Positions 1 through 10,150 of a stretch of 51,325 nt of DNA are shown here, one piece after another. Made by a program: the position numbers and the translations under genes. How positions within the stretch are numbered: position 1 is the first letter of the stretch; every line of letters begins with the position of its first letter. The notes beneath the pieces are model-generated. The model had not been told where the DNA came from. It saw only the letters and a list, made by a program, of their open reading frames with translations, and did not search any database. The stretch is taken from positions 1 to 51,325 of the forward strand of contig JAIXYO010000028.1 of the NCBI GenBank assembly GCA_027490215.1. The letters run 5' to 3'. Origin of the DNA: Rubrivivax sp. (GTDB lineage Bacteria > Pseudomonadota > Gammaproteobacteria > Burkholderiales > Burkholderiaceae_C).

Positions 1-815
1 ACATGCACCGCCATGTTCTCGACGATGCCGAGGATCGGCACGCCGACCTTCTCGAACATCCGGATGCCCTTTTTCGCGTCGAGCAGCGCGATGTCCTGCG
101 GCGTGGTGACGATCACCGAACCGGTCAGCGGCACCTTCTGCGACAGCGAGAGCTGGATGTCGCCGGTGCCGGGCGGCATGTCGACGATCAGGTAGTCGAG
201 ATCGCCCCAATTCGTCTGCCGCAGCAGCTGATCCAGTGCCTGCGTGGCCATGGGGCCGCGCCAGACCATCGGGCTGTCGGCCTCGACGAGGAAGCCGATC
301 GACATCACCTGCACACCGTAGTTCTGCAGAGGCTCCATCGTCTTGCCATCGGCGGAATCGGGGCGACCATCCAAGCCCATCATCATCGGCTGGCTCGGGC
401 CGTAGATGTCGGCATCGAGGATGCCCACGCGCGCGCCTTCGGCGGCCAGCGCCAGCGCCAGGTTGACGGCGGTGGTGCTCTTGCCGACACCGCCCTTGCC
501 CGATGCCACGGCGACGATGTTCTTGACGTTCGGCAGCAGCTGCACACCGCGCTGCACCGCGTGCGCAATGATCTTGCTGCTGAGGTTGACGTTGACGTCT
601 TGAACGCCGGCCACCGTCCTGGCTGCTGCTGTCAGCGCCTCTCGCAGCGCGGGCAACTGGCTCTTCGCCGGGTAGCCAAGCTCGACATCGAAAGCGACGC
701 CCCCACCGTCGATGCGCAGGTTCTTCAGCTGCTTCGTGCTGACAAAGTCCCGGCCGGTGTTCGGATCGACCACCGACTTCAGGGCTTCGAGCAAGGCAGT
801 TTCGGTGGCGGGCAT
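1..815 (-). CDS. apbC: Iron-sulfur cluster carrier protein Mrp/ApbC (partial, C-terminus outside window)
   Basis: P-loop ATPase of the Mrp/ApbC (Nbp35-like) family, a cytosolic scaffold that binds and transfers Fe-S clusters. About 271 residues are present and the C-terminus, including the expected CxxC cluster site, runs off the left edge. Residues 1-90 form the MIP18/DUF59-type N-terminal domain. The deviant Walker A ([10 protein letters not shown]) sits near residue 106, followed by the [11 protein letters not shown] segment and a VDMPPGTGD Walker B region, all typical of Mrp. The ATG at 815 gives the usual N-terminus. The gene is divergent from metG across 183 bp, a neighbour pairing often seen in proteobacteria. 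Confidence 0.95.
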   Translation of the reverse strand, partial: MPATETALLEALKSVVDPNTGRDFVSTKQLKNLRIDGGGVAFDVELGYPAKSQLPALREALTAAARTVAGVQDVNVNLSSKIIAHAVQRGVQLLPNVKNIVAVASGKGGVGKSTTAVNLALALAAEGARVGILDADIYGPSQPMMMGLDGRPDSADGKTMEPLQNYGVQVMSIGFLVEADSPMVWRGPMATQALDQLLRQTNWGDLDYLIVDMPPGTGDIQLSLSQKVPLTGSVIVTTPQDIALLDAKKGIRMFEKVGVPILGIVENMAVH

Positions 816-933
816 GACGGTTCCAGGCGGGAAAGAAGAGCGTGCGGCACGGCGGTGCTGCGAGGGCGGCGGCAGTCTAGCGCAGGGGGGCTTGGCCCTG
901 GATCGGGCTGGCATCAGGAAAAGGCCTGCGGCC

Positions 934-939
934 TAGAAT
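934..939 (+). promoter_or_regulatory. Possible -10 box (TAGAAT) of metG
   Basis: TAGAAT lies 60 bases before the metG ATG in the mrp/metG divergent region. I see no good -35 hexamer 16-18 bases upstream, so this is a weak call. The rest of the 183-bp spacer shows nothing recognisable. Confidence 0.25.
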
Positions 940-998
940 CCCGGGCTGCCCGAAGCTGTTGTGCGTCACGACGGCGGGGCTCGCTCACCTGTGCCCCC

Positions 999-3113
999 AT
1001 GACCCGCAAGCTGTTCGTCACCACCGCCCTGCCCTACGCCAACGCGCCCTTTCACATCGGGCACATGATGGAGTACATCCAGGCCGACATCTGGGTGCGA
1101 CATCAGCGAATGCAGGTGAGCGACGACGGGTCCCCCGTCGAGGTGCATTTCGTCGGCGCCGACGACGCCCACGGCGCGCCGATCATGATCGCGGCCGAAA
1201 AGGCCGGCAAGACACCGCAACAGTTCGTGGCCGAGATTGCCGCCGGGCGCCAGCAGTACCTCGACGGCTTCCACATCGCCTTCGACCACTGGCACTCCAC
1301 CGACTCACCCGAGAACACCGCGCTGGCGCAGGACATCTACCGAAAGCTGCGGGACCGCAGTGACGGCTCGCTGATCGCCACCAAGACGATCGAACAGTTC
1401 TACGACCCGGTGAAGGGCATGTTCCTGCCCGACCGCTACATCAAGGGCGAGTGCCCGAAGTGCGGTGCGAAGGACCAGTACGGCGACAGCTGCGAGGTGT
1501 GCAGCGCGGTCTATGCGCCGACCGACCTGAAGAACCCGTACTCGACACTGAGCGGTGCCACGCCGGTGATGAAGAGCAGCGAGCACTTCTTCTTCAAGCT
1601 CAGCGACCCGCGCTGCGTCGAGTTCCTCGAAGCCTGGACTGGCGGCGAGCGGCTGCAAAGCGAAGTCGCCAACAAGATCCGCGAGTGGTTCACCAAGGAC
1701 GAGCACGGCCAGGGGGGCCTGAGCGACTGGGACATCAGCCGCGACGCGCCGTACTTCGGCATCGAGATCCCTGACGCGCCAGGCAAGTATTTCTACGTGT
1801 GGCTCGATGCCCCGGTGGGCTATCTGGCGTCGTTGAAGAACTACTTCGACCAGGGCAAGGCGAAGGCCCGCGGCGAGCTGCGCAGCTTCGATGAATTCAT
1901 CGCCGACCCCGCGGTCGAGCAGATCCACTTCATCGGCAAGGACATCACCTACTTCCACACGCTGTTCTGGCCGGCGATGCTGAAGTTCTCGGGCCGCAAG
2001 GTGCCCGACCACGTCTACGCCCACGGCTTCATCACGGTGAGCGGCGAGAAGATGAGCAAGAGCCGCGGCACCGGCATCTCGCCGCTGAAGTACCTGGAGC
2101 TCGGCATGAACGCCGAGTGGCTGCGCTACTACATCGCGACCAAGCTGAGCAGCAAGGTCGAGGACGTGGACTTCAACCCCGATGACTTCGTCGCGCGGGT
2201 GAACAGCGATCTGGTCGGCAAGTACATCAACATCGCGAGCCGCGCGGCTGGCTTTCTGACCAAGCGCTTTGCGGGCAAGCTGTCATCGGATGTCGGCGTC
2301 GAGGGCCGCGTTCTGCTCGACCACCTGCGCAGCGGCCACGCGGACATCCAGCGGCTGTATGAAGAGCGCGAGTACGGCAAGGCGCTGCGCGAGATCATGC
2401 TGCTGGCCGACCGTGTCAACGAGTACGTCGACCAGAACAAGCCCTGGGAGCTGGCGAAGCAAGAAGGCAAGGACGCGGTGCTGCACGACGTTTGCACCGT
2501 CTGCATCGAAGCCTTCCGGCTGTTGACGATCTATCTGAAGCCGGTGCTGCCGGCACTTGCCACCCAGGTCGAGTCCTTCCTGAATGTCGCGCCGCTGGTG
2601 TCGGCCGACGTGCACCGCGCACTGGGCGCCCACACCATCGGCGAGTACCGGCACCTGATGCAGCGCGTCGATCCGAAGATGCTCGATGCCTTGTTCGAAC
2701 CACCTGCTCCCGCTGTCATCGAGCAGCCCAAGCCGGGCGGAGAAGACATCGCCGAGAGCATCGGCATCGACGACTTCGCCAAGATCGACCTGCGCATTGC
2801 GAAGATCGTCAACTGCGAGCATGTGCAGGGCTCCGACAAGCTGCTGCGGCTGACGCTGGATGTCGGCGAGGTCGATGCCGCCGGTCATCCGCGCATGCGC
2901 AATGTTTTCAGCGGCATCAAGGGCGCTTACCAGCCTGCCGACCTGATCGGCAAGCTGACGGTGCTGGTGGCCAACCTGGCGCCGCGCAAGATGAAGTTCG
3001 GCATCAGTGAAGGCATGGTGCTGGCCGCGAGCCACGCCGACGGCAAGGCCAACCCCGGGCTGTACGTCTTGGAACCCGGACCGGGCGCCACACCAGGCAT
3101 GCGGGTGAGGTAA
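999..3113 (+). CDS. metG: Methionyl-tRNA synthetase
   Basis: Charges tRNA(Met) with methionine in the cytosol. The 704-residue product is the long, dimeric class I form. The HIGH motif is at residues 19-22, a zinc knuckle of four cysteines at 152, 155, 165 and 168, and KMSKS at 351-355. A C-terminal EMAP/Arc1p-type tRNA-binding domain follows from about residue 593 to the end. The reading frame is open far upstream, but only the ATG at 999 gives the canonical N-terminus [19 protein letters not shown]. It is convergent with the CHAD gene, with only 25 bases between the stops. Confidence 0.98.
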   Translation: MTRKLFVTTALPYANAPFHIGHMMEYIQADIWVRHQRMQVSDDGSPVEVHFVGADDAHGAPIMIAAEKAGKTPQQFVAEIAAGRQQYLDGFHIAFDHWHSTDSPENTALAQDIYRKLRDRSDGSLIATKTIEQFYDPVKGMFLPDRYIKGECPKCGAKDQYGDSCEVCSAVYAPTDLKNPYSTLSGATPVMKSSEHFFFKLSDPRCVEFLEAWTGGERLQSEVANKIREWFTKDEHGQGGLSDWDISRDAPYFGIEIPDAPGKYFYVWLDAPVGYLASLKNYFDQGKAKARGELRSFDEFIADPAVEQIHFIGKDITYFHTLFWPAMLKFSGRKVPDHVYAHGFITVSGEKMSKSRGTGISPLKYLELGMNAEWLRYYIATKLSSKVEDVDFNPDDFVARVNSDLVGKYINIASRAAGFLTKRFAGKLSSDVGVEGRVLLDHLRSGHADIQRLYEEREYGKALREIMLLADRVNEYVDQNKPWELAKQEGKDAVLHDVCTVCIEAFRLLTIYLKPVLPALATQVESFLNVAPLVSADVHRALGAHTIGEYRHLMQRVDPKMLDALFEPPAPAVIEQPKPGGEDIAESIGIDDFAKIDLRIAKIVNCEHVQGSDKLLRLTLDVGEVDAAGHPRMRNVFSGIKGAYQPADLIGKLTVLVANLAPRKMKFGISEGMVLAASHADGKANPGLYVLEPGPGATPGMRVR

Positions 3114-3138
3114 GTTCGCCCGGCCTGATCGCCAACGG

Positions 3139-4740
3139 CTACTTGCTGGCGGATCCTTTGGGGCGCTCACGCCAGAAGCACTTCGATCCGACAAAGCGCT
3201 TCAGGTCCGGCTGGCAGGCGGCCAGCGCGCGTTCGCGTTGCGATGCCAGCCAACCCAGCGCGAACAGCGCGCGCGCATCGGCAGGCGCCGCCGCCGAGTA
3301 CAGGGCGATCCCGACGGCCACATCGTTGACGATTCCCAGCCGCTCCTGCAGGGCGCGCATCGCTTTCAGGTAGCCGCGCACCGCACGCGCATCGAACAGA
3401 CTTGCCGAGAACTCCACCGCATAGCGCAGCCGCTTGATGCGCTTGCGCAAGCGATGGCGGCCTTCATCGTCGAGCGCGTCGAAGGCCTGTGCATCGACCA
3501 ACACCTGGCGATGCCAGCGGTTGAGCCGCTTGGTGAGTCGGCTGCGAAGCGGCAACCAGGCAGCGGGTGCGACGACGTCGGATGTGGGCGCACCCTGCGG
3601 TAAGCCCGCGGGCTGGGCCGAAGCCTCGGGCCAGGCGCCCTGCACCCGCGAAATCAGGTTCAACATCAGGCGCTGCGCGACCGGCTGTCGCACCAGCACA
3701 GTCGGATCAAGCTCTTCGGCCGCCGCCAGCCGGGGCAGCTCACCCGATTGACCGACAGCCACCAGCGCACGCGTCAGTTCGATCGCCAGCGGCTCGGCCA
3801 CCGCCGCGCGATCGCGCGCCTGACCCAACTGGCGAAACAGCGTGGCGGCATCGACGGCCAGCTGCTCGCGCGAGACCTCGTCGATGGCCTCGGCCAGCCG
3901 TGCGCCATCGAAAAACCGCAGCGCAGTACGCAGACGACGCAGGCCGACACGCAGCTGATGTGTGTGCTCTGGGGCATGACGGCCACTGGCAATCTGGCTG
4001 GCATTGACGCTGATCTGTGCCAGACAGGAGCGCAGCACCGCCTCCAGCGCCGCGGCTGGCATCATGGACTTCGACAGCTTCACTTCGCTGGCACGGAGTG
4101 CCTCGGCCATCGCGTCGTCGTGCAAGAGCAGGTGGCCGAGTTCGGCCTTGCTGCGGGTGTCCAGCCACAAAGCGTGGCGCGCGACCCACCGCTGCGCAGT
4201 GGCCACCACCGCCTGCGGGCTGCCACGCGTCAGTTCGATCTCGAGTTCGCAAACAGGCAGCCTTCGTGGCGGCATCGCATCACCGGCCTCGATCACACCG
4301 ACATCGAACGCCAGTTCGACAACGCCACCGGCAACCCGAACTGTGCGTGCGCGGCGCCAGATATCGGTGCCGATGACCCGGGCCAGTACGCCGTCGGTGC
4401 CGTGCAGCACCTTCAACAATGCGGCGCCCACCGGCGTGTGGGCATGCAGTTGCGGATCGATCGCCGGCACGGCGACACCGGTCTCTGCGCGCGGCACGTT
4501 GTGCTCGGCCCGGGTCATGCTGGTGCCCTCGGGCAAAGTGCCCTTCAGCGTCTGCACCCAGACGCGACCCTCCTTGCGCAGCCGCAGCGCCAGGCCCGCG
4601 GCAGCCAGCGCACCGGTCGGGGTATCGAAATACGCCGCCCGCAACCGAATGCGCCGCGCCGCCTGAGGACCGGCAACCGCCGCTTCGACCGCTTTGCGAG
4701 CCGCGGGCGGCACCTGAAATTTCAATTCGACTTCTTTCAT
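3139..4740 (-). CDS. CYTH and CHAD domain protein (inorganic triphosphatase, YgiF-like)
   Basis: 533 residues. The N-terminal CYTH domain (about 1-205) opens with the diagnostic ExExK signature (EVELK at residues 3-7) and has the alternating Arg/Lys and Glu strands of the triphosphate tunnel. The C-terminal CHAD domain (about 235-515) is helical, with conserved His/Arg-rich helices (HQLRVGLRRLR and HRLRKRIKRLRY) that bind polyphosphate. The likely role is tripolyphosphate hydrolysis and association with polyphosphate granules. The frame stays open upstream to 5121, but that extension runs antisense through DUF3460, so the ATG at 4740 starting MKEVELKF is preferred. Confidence 0.93.
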   Translation of the reverse strand: MKEVELKFQVPPAARKAVEAAVAGPQAARRIRLRAAYFDTPTGALAAAGLALRLRKEGRVWVQTLKGTLPEGTSMTRAEHNVPRAETGVAVPAIDPQLHAHTPVGAALLKVLHGTDGVLARVIGTDIWRRARTVRVAGGVVELAFDVGVIEAGDAMPPRRLPVCELEIELTRGSPQAVVATAQRWVARHALWLDTRSKAELGHLLLHDDAMAEALRASEVKLSKSMMPAAALEAVLRSCLAQISVNASQIASGRHAPEHTHQLRVGLRRLRTALRFFDGARLAEAIDEVSREQLAVDAATLFRQLGQARDRAAVAEPLAIELTRALVAVGQSGELPRLAAAEELDPTVLVRQPVAQRLMLNLISRVQGAWPEASAQPAGLPQGAPTSDVVAPAAWLPLRSRLTKRLNRWHRQVLVDAQAFDALDDEGRHRLRKRIKRLRYAVEFSASLFDARAVRGYLKAMRALQERLGIVNDVAVGIALYSAAAPADARALFALGWLASQRERALAACQPDLKRFVGSKCFWRERPKGSASK

Positions 4741-4887
4741 GACGGTATCGTGACAGCCTACCCCTCCCGATTTGATGAATCCGCGTTCAGGGAAAGGCCG
4801 GGTTGCGGCACCAGGCGCGGCTGTGTCTGTCGCGCATGCCCCGGTAAACTCCGGGTTTCCCCGTTTCCACTCACGCCCCACCGCACC

Positions 4888-5091
4888 ATGCCGCTGTTCT
4901 GGAAAGCCTACAAATCGGACGTCACTGACTTCATCGAATCGCTGAAGGCGAAGAAGCCGACGCTCGAAAGCGAACAACGTGCCGGGCGCGCACTGCTGTG
5001 GGACAAGCGGGTCGACCGCGATGCACAGGCCGACAATGCTGCCTCGCGCGTGCCGCAGCAGCCTTATGTCTACCAGACCGGGCCCAAATGA
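4888..5091 (+). CDS. DUF3460 family small protein
   Basis: A 67-residue acidic/basic mixed protein beginning MPLFWKAYKSDVTDFI and ending with YVYQTGPK, which matches the DUF3460 family as I know it from Burkholderiales. No function is established and no membrane segment is visible. It sits 28 bases upstream of scpA on the same strand, the conserved position of this family, so it is probably the first gene of the scpA-bioB-panB-panC block. A TAAACT -10-like box lies about 30 bases upstream of its start, without a clear -35. Confidence 0.85.
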   Translation: MPLFWKAYKSDVTDFIESLKAKKPTLESEQRAGRALLWDKRVDRDAQADNAASRVPQQPYVYQTGPK

Positions 5092-5119
5092 GGCACGGCT
5101 TACGGCCTGAATCCCGTTC

Positions 5120-5992
5120 ATGAACCTTCCCGGCCCCGTTCTGCTGGAGCCGCCCGAGTTGCACGCCCTGATGGCCGACGGGACGGCGGACGTTCAACCG
5201 TTGGCAGTTGACAGCGTGGCGGTGGCGCGGCTGTACGGCGAGCCGCTGTTCAAGCTGCCCCATGACCTGTACATCCCGCCCGATGCGCTGCGACTGTTCC
5301 TCGAAGCGTTCGAGGGGCCGCTGGATTTGCTGCTCTACCTGATCCGCCGACAGAACTTCAATATCCTCGACATACCGCTGGCCGACGTGACACGCCAGTA
5401 CCTCACCTACGTCGAGCAGATCCGCAAGACCAACCTCGAGCTCGCCAGCGAATACCTGCTGATGGCCGCGATGCTGATCGAGATCAAGTCGCGCATGCTG
5501 TTGCCGCCGAAGAAGAGCGCGGACGGCACCGAGCCGGAGGACCCGCGCGCAGAGCTGGTGCGCCGCCTGGTCGAATACGAACAGATGAAGCTGGCGGCTG
5601 CGCGCCTGGATGCCATGCCGGTGATCGGCCGTGATTTCCTGTGCGCGCAGGTGCACATCGAACAATCGCTGGCGCCGCGCTTTCCCGATGTCGCACCCGA
5701 CGATCTCCGTGCTGCCTGGGCCGATGTGCTCAGGCGCGCCAACCTGAACCAGCATCACACCATCAACCGTGAACAACTCAGCGTGCGTGAACACATGAGC
5801 ATCGTGCTGCGCGCCCTGCAAGGCCGACAATTCGTCGAATTCCACGAGTTGTTCGATGTCGCACGCGGCCAGCCGGTGCTGGTGGTGACCTTCATTGCCA
5901 TGCTTGAACTGGCCCGCGAATGCCTGCTGGAAATCACCCAGGCCGAAGCTTATGCACCGATCTATGTGCGACTGGCCTATCGGGCGGTTTGA
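5120..5992 (+). CDS. scpA: Segregation and condensation protein A (ScpA)
   Basis: Kleisin subunit of the SMC-ScpA-ScpB condensin that compacts and segregates the chromosome. 290 residues. The kleisin N-terminal core is clear (FEGPLDLLLYLIRRQNFNI at roughly residues 71-90, then an AAMLIEIKSRMLLP helix), preceded by about 65 extra residues common in betaproteobacterial ScpA. The C-terminal winged-helix part ends the protein. The ATG at 5120 follows DUF3460 by 28 bases. scpB is not in this window. Confidence 0.96.
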   Translation: MNLPGPVLLEPPELHALMADGTADVQPLAVDSVAVARLYGEPLFKLPHDLYIPPDALRLFLEAFEGPLDLLLYLIRRQNFNILDIPLADVTRQYLTYVEQIRKTNLELASEYLLMAAMLIEIKSRMLLPPKKSADGTEPEDPRAELVRRLVEYEQMKLAAARLDAMPVIGRDFLCAQVHIEQSLAPRFPDVAPDDLRAAWADVLRRANLNQHHTINREQLSVREHMSIVLRALQGRQFVEFHELFDVARGQPVLVVTFIAMLELARECLLEITQAEAYAPIYVRLAYRAV

Positions 5993-6059
5993 CGGCGAGC
6001 AACCCCTTTTTCCTTGATCCGACGCATCATTGCGTCCGCAGACACGCGAGACCCTGACC

Positions 6060-7070
6060 ATGTCAACAGCCTCTATCCAAGCCGCGCCCATCCAACTCGT
6101 TCGTCCTGCCGCAGCGGCCAGTGCCTCGCGCTCCGATGCGCCGCGCTGGCAGGTCGAGCAGATCGAGGCGCTGTTTGCACTGCCGTTCACCGAGTTGCTG
6201 TACCAGGCGCAAACGGTGCACCGGGCCAACTTCGACCCAGCCGAGGTGCAGTTGTCGACGCTTCTCTCCATCAAGACCGGTGGTTGCGCGGAAAACTGCT
6301 CTTACTGCCCGCAATCGGCGGCGTACGACACCGGCGTCGAGGCGACAGCGCTGATGAAGGTCGACGACGTGCTGGCCGCCGCGCGTCAGGCGCAGGCAGC
6401 AGGCGCCACTCGCTTTTGCATGGGGGCGGCCTGGCGCGGACCGAAGGACCGTGACATCGAGAAGGTCGCTCAGCTGATCAGCGCAGTGAAGGGCCTGGGC
6501 CTGGAAACCTGCGCGACGCTGGGCATGCTGGGCGACGGCCATGCAGAAGCCCTCCGCGACGCCGGCCTCGACTACTACAACCACAACATCGATACCGCAC
6601 CGGACAAGTACGCCGACATCGTGCAGACGCGCCAGTTCGAGGACCGCATCGACACGCTGCAGCGCGTGCGGGGCGCGGGCGTGAAGGTCTGCTGTGGCGG
6701 CATCGTCGGCATGGGCGAGTCGCGCACGCAACGCGCGGCGCTGATTGCCGAGTTGGCGAACATGGAGCCCTACCCCGAATCGGTGCCGATCAACCACCTG
6801 GTGCCCGTCGCAGGAACGCCGCTGGCGGAACAGGCGCCGCTCGACCCGTTCGAGTTCGTGCGCACGATTGCCGCGGCGCGCATCACCATGCCACGCACAC
6901 GCGTGCGGCTGTCGGCTGGCCGCCAGGCACTCGGCGATGCGGTGCAGGCGCTGTGCTTCGTGGCCGGTGCCAACTCCATCTTCTACGGCGACAAGCTGCT
7001 GGTGACCGGCAATCCGGATGTCACGGCCGATCAGGCTTTGCTGGAAACGCTGGGCATGAGAGCGGCTTGA
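6060..7070 (+). CDS. bioB: Biotin synthase
   Basis: Radical-SAM enzyme that inserts sulfur into dethiobiotin to make biotin. 336 residues. The SAM-cluster cysteines are C76, C80 and C83 in [14 protein letters not shown] (CxxxCxxC). The DYYNHNID segment and the C-terminal [10 protein letters not shown] are family hallmarks. An in-frame TTG at 6030 would add ten residues, but the ATG at 6060 gives the more usual start. It lies 67 bases after scpA and 10 bases before panB, so it is probably co-transcribed with the pantothenate genes; other bio genes are not nearby. Confidence 0.97.
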   Translation: MSTASIQAAPIQLVRPAAAASASRSDAPRWQVEQIEALFALPFTELLYQAQTVHRANFDPAEVQLSTLLSIKTGGCAENCSYCPQSAAYDTGVEATALMKVDDVLAAARQAQAAGATRFCMGAAWRGPKDRDIEKVAQLISAVKGLGLETCATLGMLGDGHAEALRDAGLDYYNHNIDTAPDKYADIVQTRQFEDRIDTLQRVRGAGVKVCCGGIVGMGESRTQRAALIAELANMEPYPESVPINHLVPVAGTPLAEQAPLDPFEFVRTIAAARITMPRTRVRLSAGRQALGDAVQALCFVAGANSIFYGDKLLVTGNPDVTADQALLETLGMRAA

Positions 7071-7080
7071 CCGCAACGCC

Positions 7081-7917
7081 ATGAGCGTTCATCCGTCTCC
7101 TGACTCGACACCCGCGGGACGCAAGCCGATCACGCTGCACCGGCTGCGCGAGATGCACGCGGCCGGCGAGCCGATCAGCGTGTTGACCTGCTATGACGCC
7201 GCGTTCGCCCGCGTGCTGGATCACGCCGGCGTCGATTGCCTGTTGATCGGCGATTCGCTCGGCATGGTGCTGCAAGGCGTGACCAGCACGTTACCGGTGA
7301 CTTTGGCCGACATGGCCTATCACGTGCGCTGTGTCGCGCAAGGCAACCGCAGCGCCTGGATCATCGGCGACTTGCCATTCGGGAGCTACCAGCAGTCTCA
7401 TGCACAGGCGATGGAAAGTGCCACCGTGCTGATGCAGGCAGGCGCACACATGGTCAAGCTCGAAGGTGGCGGGTGGACCGCTGACACCGTGCACTTTCTG
7501 ACGCAGCGTGGCATCCCGGTCTGCGCGCACCTGGGGTTGACGCCGCAATCGGTGCACGCCCTGGGCGGCTACCGCATCCAGGGCCGGGATGACGAATCGG
7601 CCGCCACACTGCGATTGCACGCACAGCAGCTGGCTGAAGCCGGGGCTGCGATGCTGGTGCTGGAGCTGATGCCGTCGGCCGTCGGTGCCGCCATCACCGC
7701 GGGCCTGCCCATCCCGACCATCGGCATCGGCGCCGGCGTTGACTGCTCAGGCCAGGTGCTGGTACTGCACGACATGCTGGGCCTGGGCCACGGCAAGCAG
7801 CCGCGTTTCGTGCGTGACTTCATGCAGGGTTCGGCATCGATCGACGCAGCGATCAGAACCTATGTCGCCGATGTGAAGGCACGCCGCTTTCCCGATCCTT
7901 CGCTGCACGGATATTGA
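7081..7917 (+). CDS. panB: 3-methyl-2-oxobutanoate hydroxymethyltransferase
   Basis: First committed step of pantothenate synthesis: transfers a hydroxymethyl group from methylenetetrahydrofolate to alpha-ketoisovalerate, giving ketopantoate. 278 residues, the normal PanB length. The [18 protein letters not shown] and [12 protein letters not shown] segments near the N-terminus and the PTIGIGAG loop near residue 220 are characteristic metal/substrate elements of the TIM-barrel fold. It is followed by panC with a two-base gap, so the two are translationally linked. Confidence 0.97.
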   Translation: MSVHPSPDSTPAGRKPITLHRLREMHAAGEPISVLTCYDAAFARVLDHAGVDCLLIGDSLGMVLQGVTSTLPVTLADMAYHVRCVAQGNRSAWIIGDLPFGSYQQSHAQAMESATVLMQAGAHMVKLEGGGWTADTVHFLTQRGIPVCAHLGLTPQSVHALGGYRIQGRDDESAATLRLHAQQLAEAGAAMLVLELMPSAVGAAITAGLPIPTIGIGAGVDCSGQVLVLHDMLGLGHGKQPRFVRDFMQGSASIDAAIRTYVADVKARRFPDPSLHGY

Positions 7918-7919
7918 CG

Positions 7920-8762
7920 ATGCTGGTCGTCCACACCATCGCCGCGCTGCGCGCCGCCCTGCCGGTGCCCGGCACCTGCGCCTTTGTGCCGACGATGGGC
8001 AACCTGCACGATGGACATCTGGCGCTGGTGCGCCAGGCAGCGTCGCACGGCCTGCCGGTCGTCGTCAGCATCTTCGTCAACCGGCTGCAGTTCGCCCCAC
8101 ATGAGGATTTCGAGCGCTACCCACGCACGCTGGAGCGCGACTGCGAACTGCTGCAACCGGCCGGCTGCAACATCGTGTTTGCGCCTGACGAGCACGAGCT
8201 CTACCCCGAGCCGCAGACCTTCAAGGTGCAGCCCGACCCGGCCTTGGCCGACATCCTCGAGGGTCACTTCCGGCCAGGGTTCTTCACCGGCGTCAGCACC
8301 ATCGTGATGAAACTGTTCAACGCAGCACAGCCGCGCGTCGCGCTGTTCGGCAAGAAGGACTATCAGCAGCTGATGGTGATTCGCCGGATGACGCAGCAGT
8401 TCGCGCTGCCCATCGTCATCGAGGCGGCGGAGACTTCTCGCGCGGAGGATGGCTTGGCGCTGTCCTCACGCAACGGATACCTCAGCGCAGTTGAGCGCGC
8501 CAAGGCCATTGAACTGTCACAAGCGCTGCGCGCGCTGGCCGTGCGGTTCAGTGACGGCGTGGCGCCTCTGGACGTACTGGAAGCGCAGGCTCTGGGCGCG
8601 CTTGCGGCCCAGGGCTGGCAGCCCGACTACCTCACGGTGCGCCGCCAGCACGACCTGAGCGCACCCGGCGACGACGACGCGCGCAAGGGCGCCTGGGTCG
8701 CCCTCGGCGCCGCACGGCTGGGCGCCACGCGCCTGATCGACAACATCGAGTTCAGTGCCTGA
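7920..8762 (+). CDS. panC: Pantothenate synthetase (pantoate-beta-alanine ligase)
   Basis: Condenses pantoate with beta-alanine using ATP. 280 residues. The nucleotide-binding [14 protein letters not shown] (HxGH-type, H30/H33) is near the N-terminus, followed by FGKKDYQQL and the SSRNGYLS motif that plays the KMSKS-like role. The ATG at 7920 is two bases after the panB stop; an in-frame TTG at 7914 overlaps panB and is less likely. The last 11 bases overlap the 3' end of the convergent PAP2 gene. Confidence 0.97.
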   Translation: MLVVHTIAALRAALPVPGTCAFVPTMGNLHDGHLALVRQAASHGLPVVVSIFVNRLQFAPHEDFERYPRTLERDCELLQPAGCNIVFAPDEHELYPEPQTFKVQPDPALADILEGHFRPGFFTGVSTIVMKLFNAAQPRVALFGKKDYQQLMVIRRMTQQFALPIVIEAAETSRAEDGLALSSRNGYLSAVERAKAIELSQALRALAVRFSDGVAPLDVLEAQALGALAAQGWQPDYLTVRRQHDLSAPGDDDARKGAWVALGAARLGATRLIDNIEFSA

Positions 8763-9471
8763 AGAACCTGGGCCGCCAGGTTCGGATTTCTGTGCGTCGT
8801 CGAATCAGCAGCGGCTGCGCGGCATGCCAAAGCAATGCACTGGTCGCGAAGCACACCCAGGCGGTCCACATCGAATGGCTGGGGTAGTGAGCGCCGCGCA
8901 CGGTCTGCGCCACGCTGAACAGGAGACCGCAGACCAACACGCCCGCCAGCCAGCATCGCGCGGCCCGGTGTGAGGTGCCGCGCAGCGCAAACCAGCCGCC
9001 GAACAAGCTGAATGCAGCCGAGGCGTGACCCGATGGAAAGCAGCGACCGGGCCCGCCGTCGCTGACGCCCAAAGCCCAGTGCGACACATGATGTGCAGAG
9101 CGGCCGAACTCAACCATGTCCCAGGGGCAACTGGTAGTACTGAACTGCTTCAAGGTCGGAATCAACAACAGACAGATCACGGTGACGGCGAACCACCAGA
9201 TTCGTGTGGCCCTGTTCATCGGGCTCGCGAAAGTCCACGGCCTGAAGACATGGATCACCACCACCGCGATGGCTGCTGCGCTGACCCAACGCCCGCCTTC
9301 GTGAAGGACTTGCGCGAAAAGCCAGTGGCTCCTCAAGCTGAAGCCTTGCGCATTGCCAAACCATCGCTCGACGGTCATGTCGAGCCCTGAAGCGTCCCAG
9401 GCCAGCACGGCCAGAAAGCTCAGCGCGATCCAGCTGGCATCACGCCGCGCAGTCATCGGTCGAAGGTTCAT
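8752..9471 (-). CDS. PAP2-family membrane phosphatase
   Basis: 239 residues with about five to six hydrophobic segments and the acid-phosphatase motifs of the PAP2 superfamily: a K108-centred first motif, CFPSGHAS with PSGH at 146-149, and RGAHYPSH at 192-199 supplying the catalytic Arg and His. Members dephosphorylate lipid phosphates such as undecaprenyl pyrophosphate or phosphatidylglycerol phosphate, or lipid A; the substrate here cannot be told. The C-terminus is Arg-rich. It is convergent with panC (11-base overlap) and upstream of nothing obvious. Confidence 0.9.
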   Translation of the reverse strand: MNLRPMTARRDASWIALSFLAVLAWDASGLDMTVERWFGNAQGFSLRSHWLFAQVLHEGGRWVSAAAIAVVVIHVFRPWTFASPMNRATRIWWFAVTVICLLLIPTLKQFSTTSCPWDMVEFGRSAHHVSHWALGVSDGGPGRCFPSGHASAAFSLFGGWFALRGTSHRAARCWLAGVLVCGLLFSVAQTVRGAHYPSHSMWTAWVCFATSALLWHAAQPLLIRRRTEIRTWRPRFFRH

Positions 9472-9529
9472 GACCTCCGACGTTAGACAGCGTGGCTGAA
9501 GCGCCGCTGAACGCCAGGCTCAGGCGGCG

Positions 9530-9964
9530 TCAATCCCGTGTCGCCCGGCGCCGTACGGCTTCGATGTAGCGATCACCATCGGGCGGCAAGCCACTGCGCT
9601 GCGAGGCCCACATCATCTCGCCCAAGCACTCCATGACTTCATGGTGCGCGTCATGCACCGAGCCGCGCCGCGCGGCCAGCAACTCGACCGCCTGCTTGAT
9701 GCCGCGCGGTTGATCTATCGACACCTGCTCGGTGATCGACAGGTGCATGGACAGGTGCAAAAACGGATTGGTGCGGCCCGCCTCGACATCGTAGACCGCG
9801 GCCAACGCTGCGTCGACATCAGCCAGCGCAGGGTGGTGCTCCGGGTGCAGGACGACCCAGTCGGCGGCAACGATTTCAAGCGCCGTCATCGGCATGCCGC
9901 TGCGCGCTTTGGCATGCACCTCGCAGAAAAAGCGGCGCACATCGTGTTGAGAGGGCGTGAACAT
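9530..9964 (-). CDS. DUF1841 family protein
   Basis: 144 residues starting MFTPSQHDVRRFFCEV and containing NPFLHLSMHLSITEQVSIDQ, the signature stretch of DUF1841 as found in beta- and gammaproteobacteria. The protein is soluble, helical and His-rich, and carries no known enzymatic motif. The function is unknown. It has its own upstream region, divergent from the diguanylate cyclase gene at 10151. Confidence 0.88.
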   Translation of the reverse strand: MFTPSQHDVRRFFCEVHAKARSGMPMTALEIVAADWVVLHPEHHPALADVDAALAAVYDVEAGRTNPFLHLSMHLSITEQVSIDQPRGIKQAVELLAARRGSVHDAHHEVMECLGEMMWASQRSGLPPDGDRYIEAVRRRATRD

Positions 9965-10069
9965 CGGGTGATTGTCAGCGTGTCACGACGTACCGTTTCC
10001 ATCCAGATACTCTGGTTACTGCCCCTCCCCATTCGGGTGGGAAGTCAGGCAAACGGCAGGTTGAGCCGC

Positions 10070-10097
10070 TTGAATCAAGCAAAACCAAATCTAGAAT
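10070..10097 (+). promoter_or_regulatory. Sigma70-type promoter for the diguanylate cyclase gene
   Basis: TTGAAT (10070-10075) and TAGAAT (10092-10097) are separated by 16 bases, a good match to the housekeeping consensus in an AT-richer patch, 54 bases before the TTG start at 10151. A second, weaker pair (TTGCCT and TACAAA, 17-base spacer) lies closer to the gene. Confidence 0.55.
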
Positions 10098-10150
10098 CGC
10101 GGCGCTTGCCTCAATATATTAGGCTTGCTACAAATTTATGAGGAAGATCC

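Noticed and set aside
4741-5121. Extending the CHAD gene upstream to 5121
   Set aside because: The added residues lie antisense over DUF3460 and do not look like a CYTH N-terminus; MKEVELKF at 4740 does.
10021-10050. A hairpin in the CCCCATTCGGGTGGG stretch as a riboswitch or terminator
   Set aside because: The stem is only about four pairs, with no conserved riboswitch core or T-run.
10138-10150. The ATG at 10138 as the diguanylate cyclase start
   Set aside because: It is out of frame with the GGDEF protein; the TTG at 10151 with GAGGAAG fits the family N-terminus.
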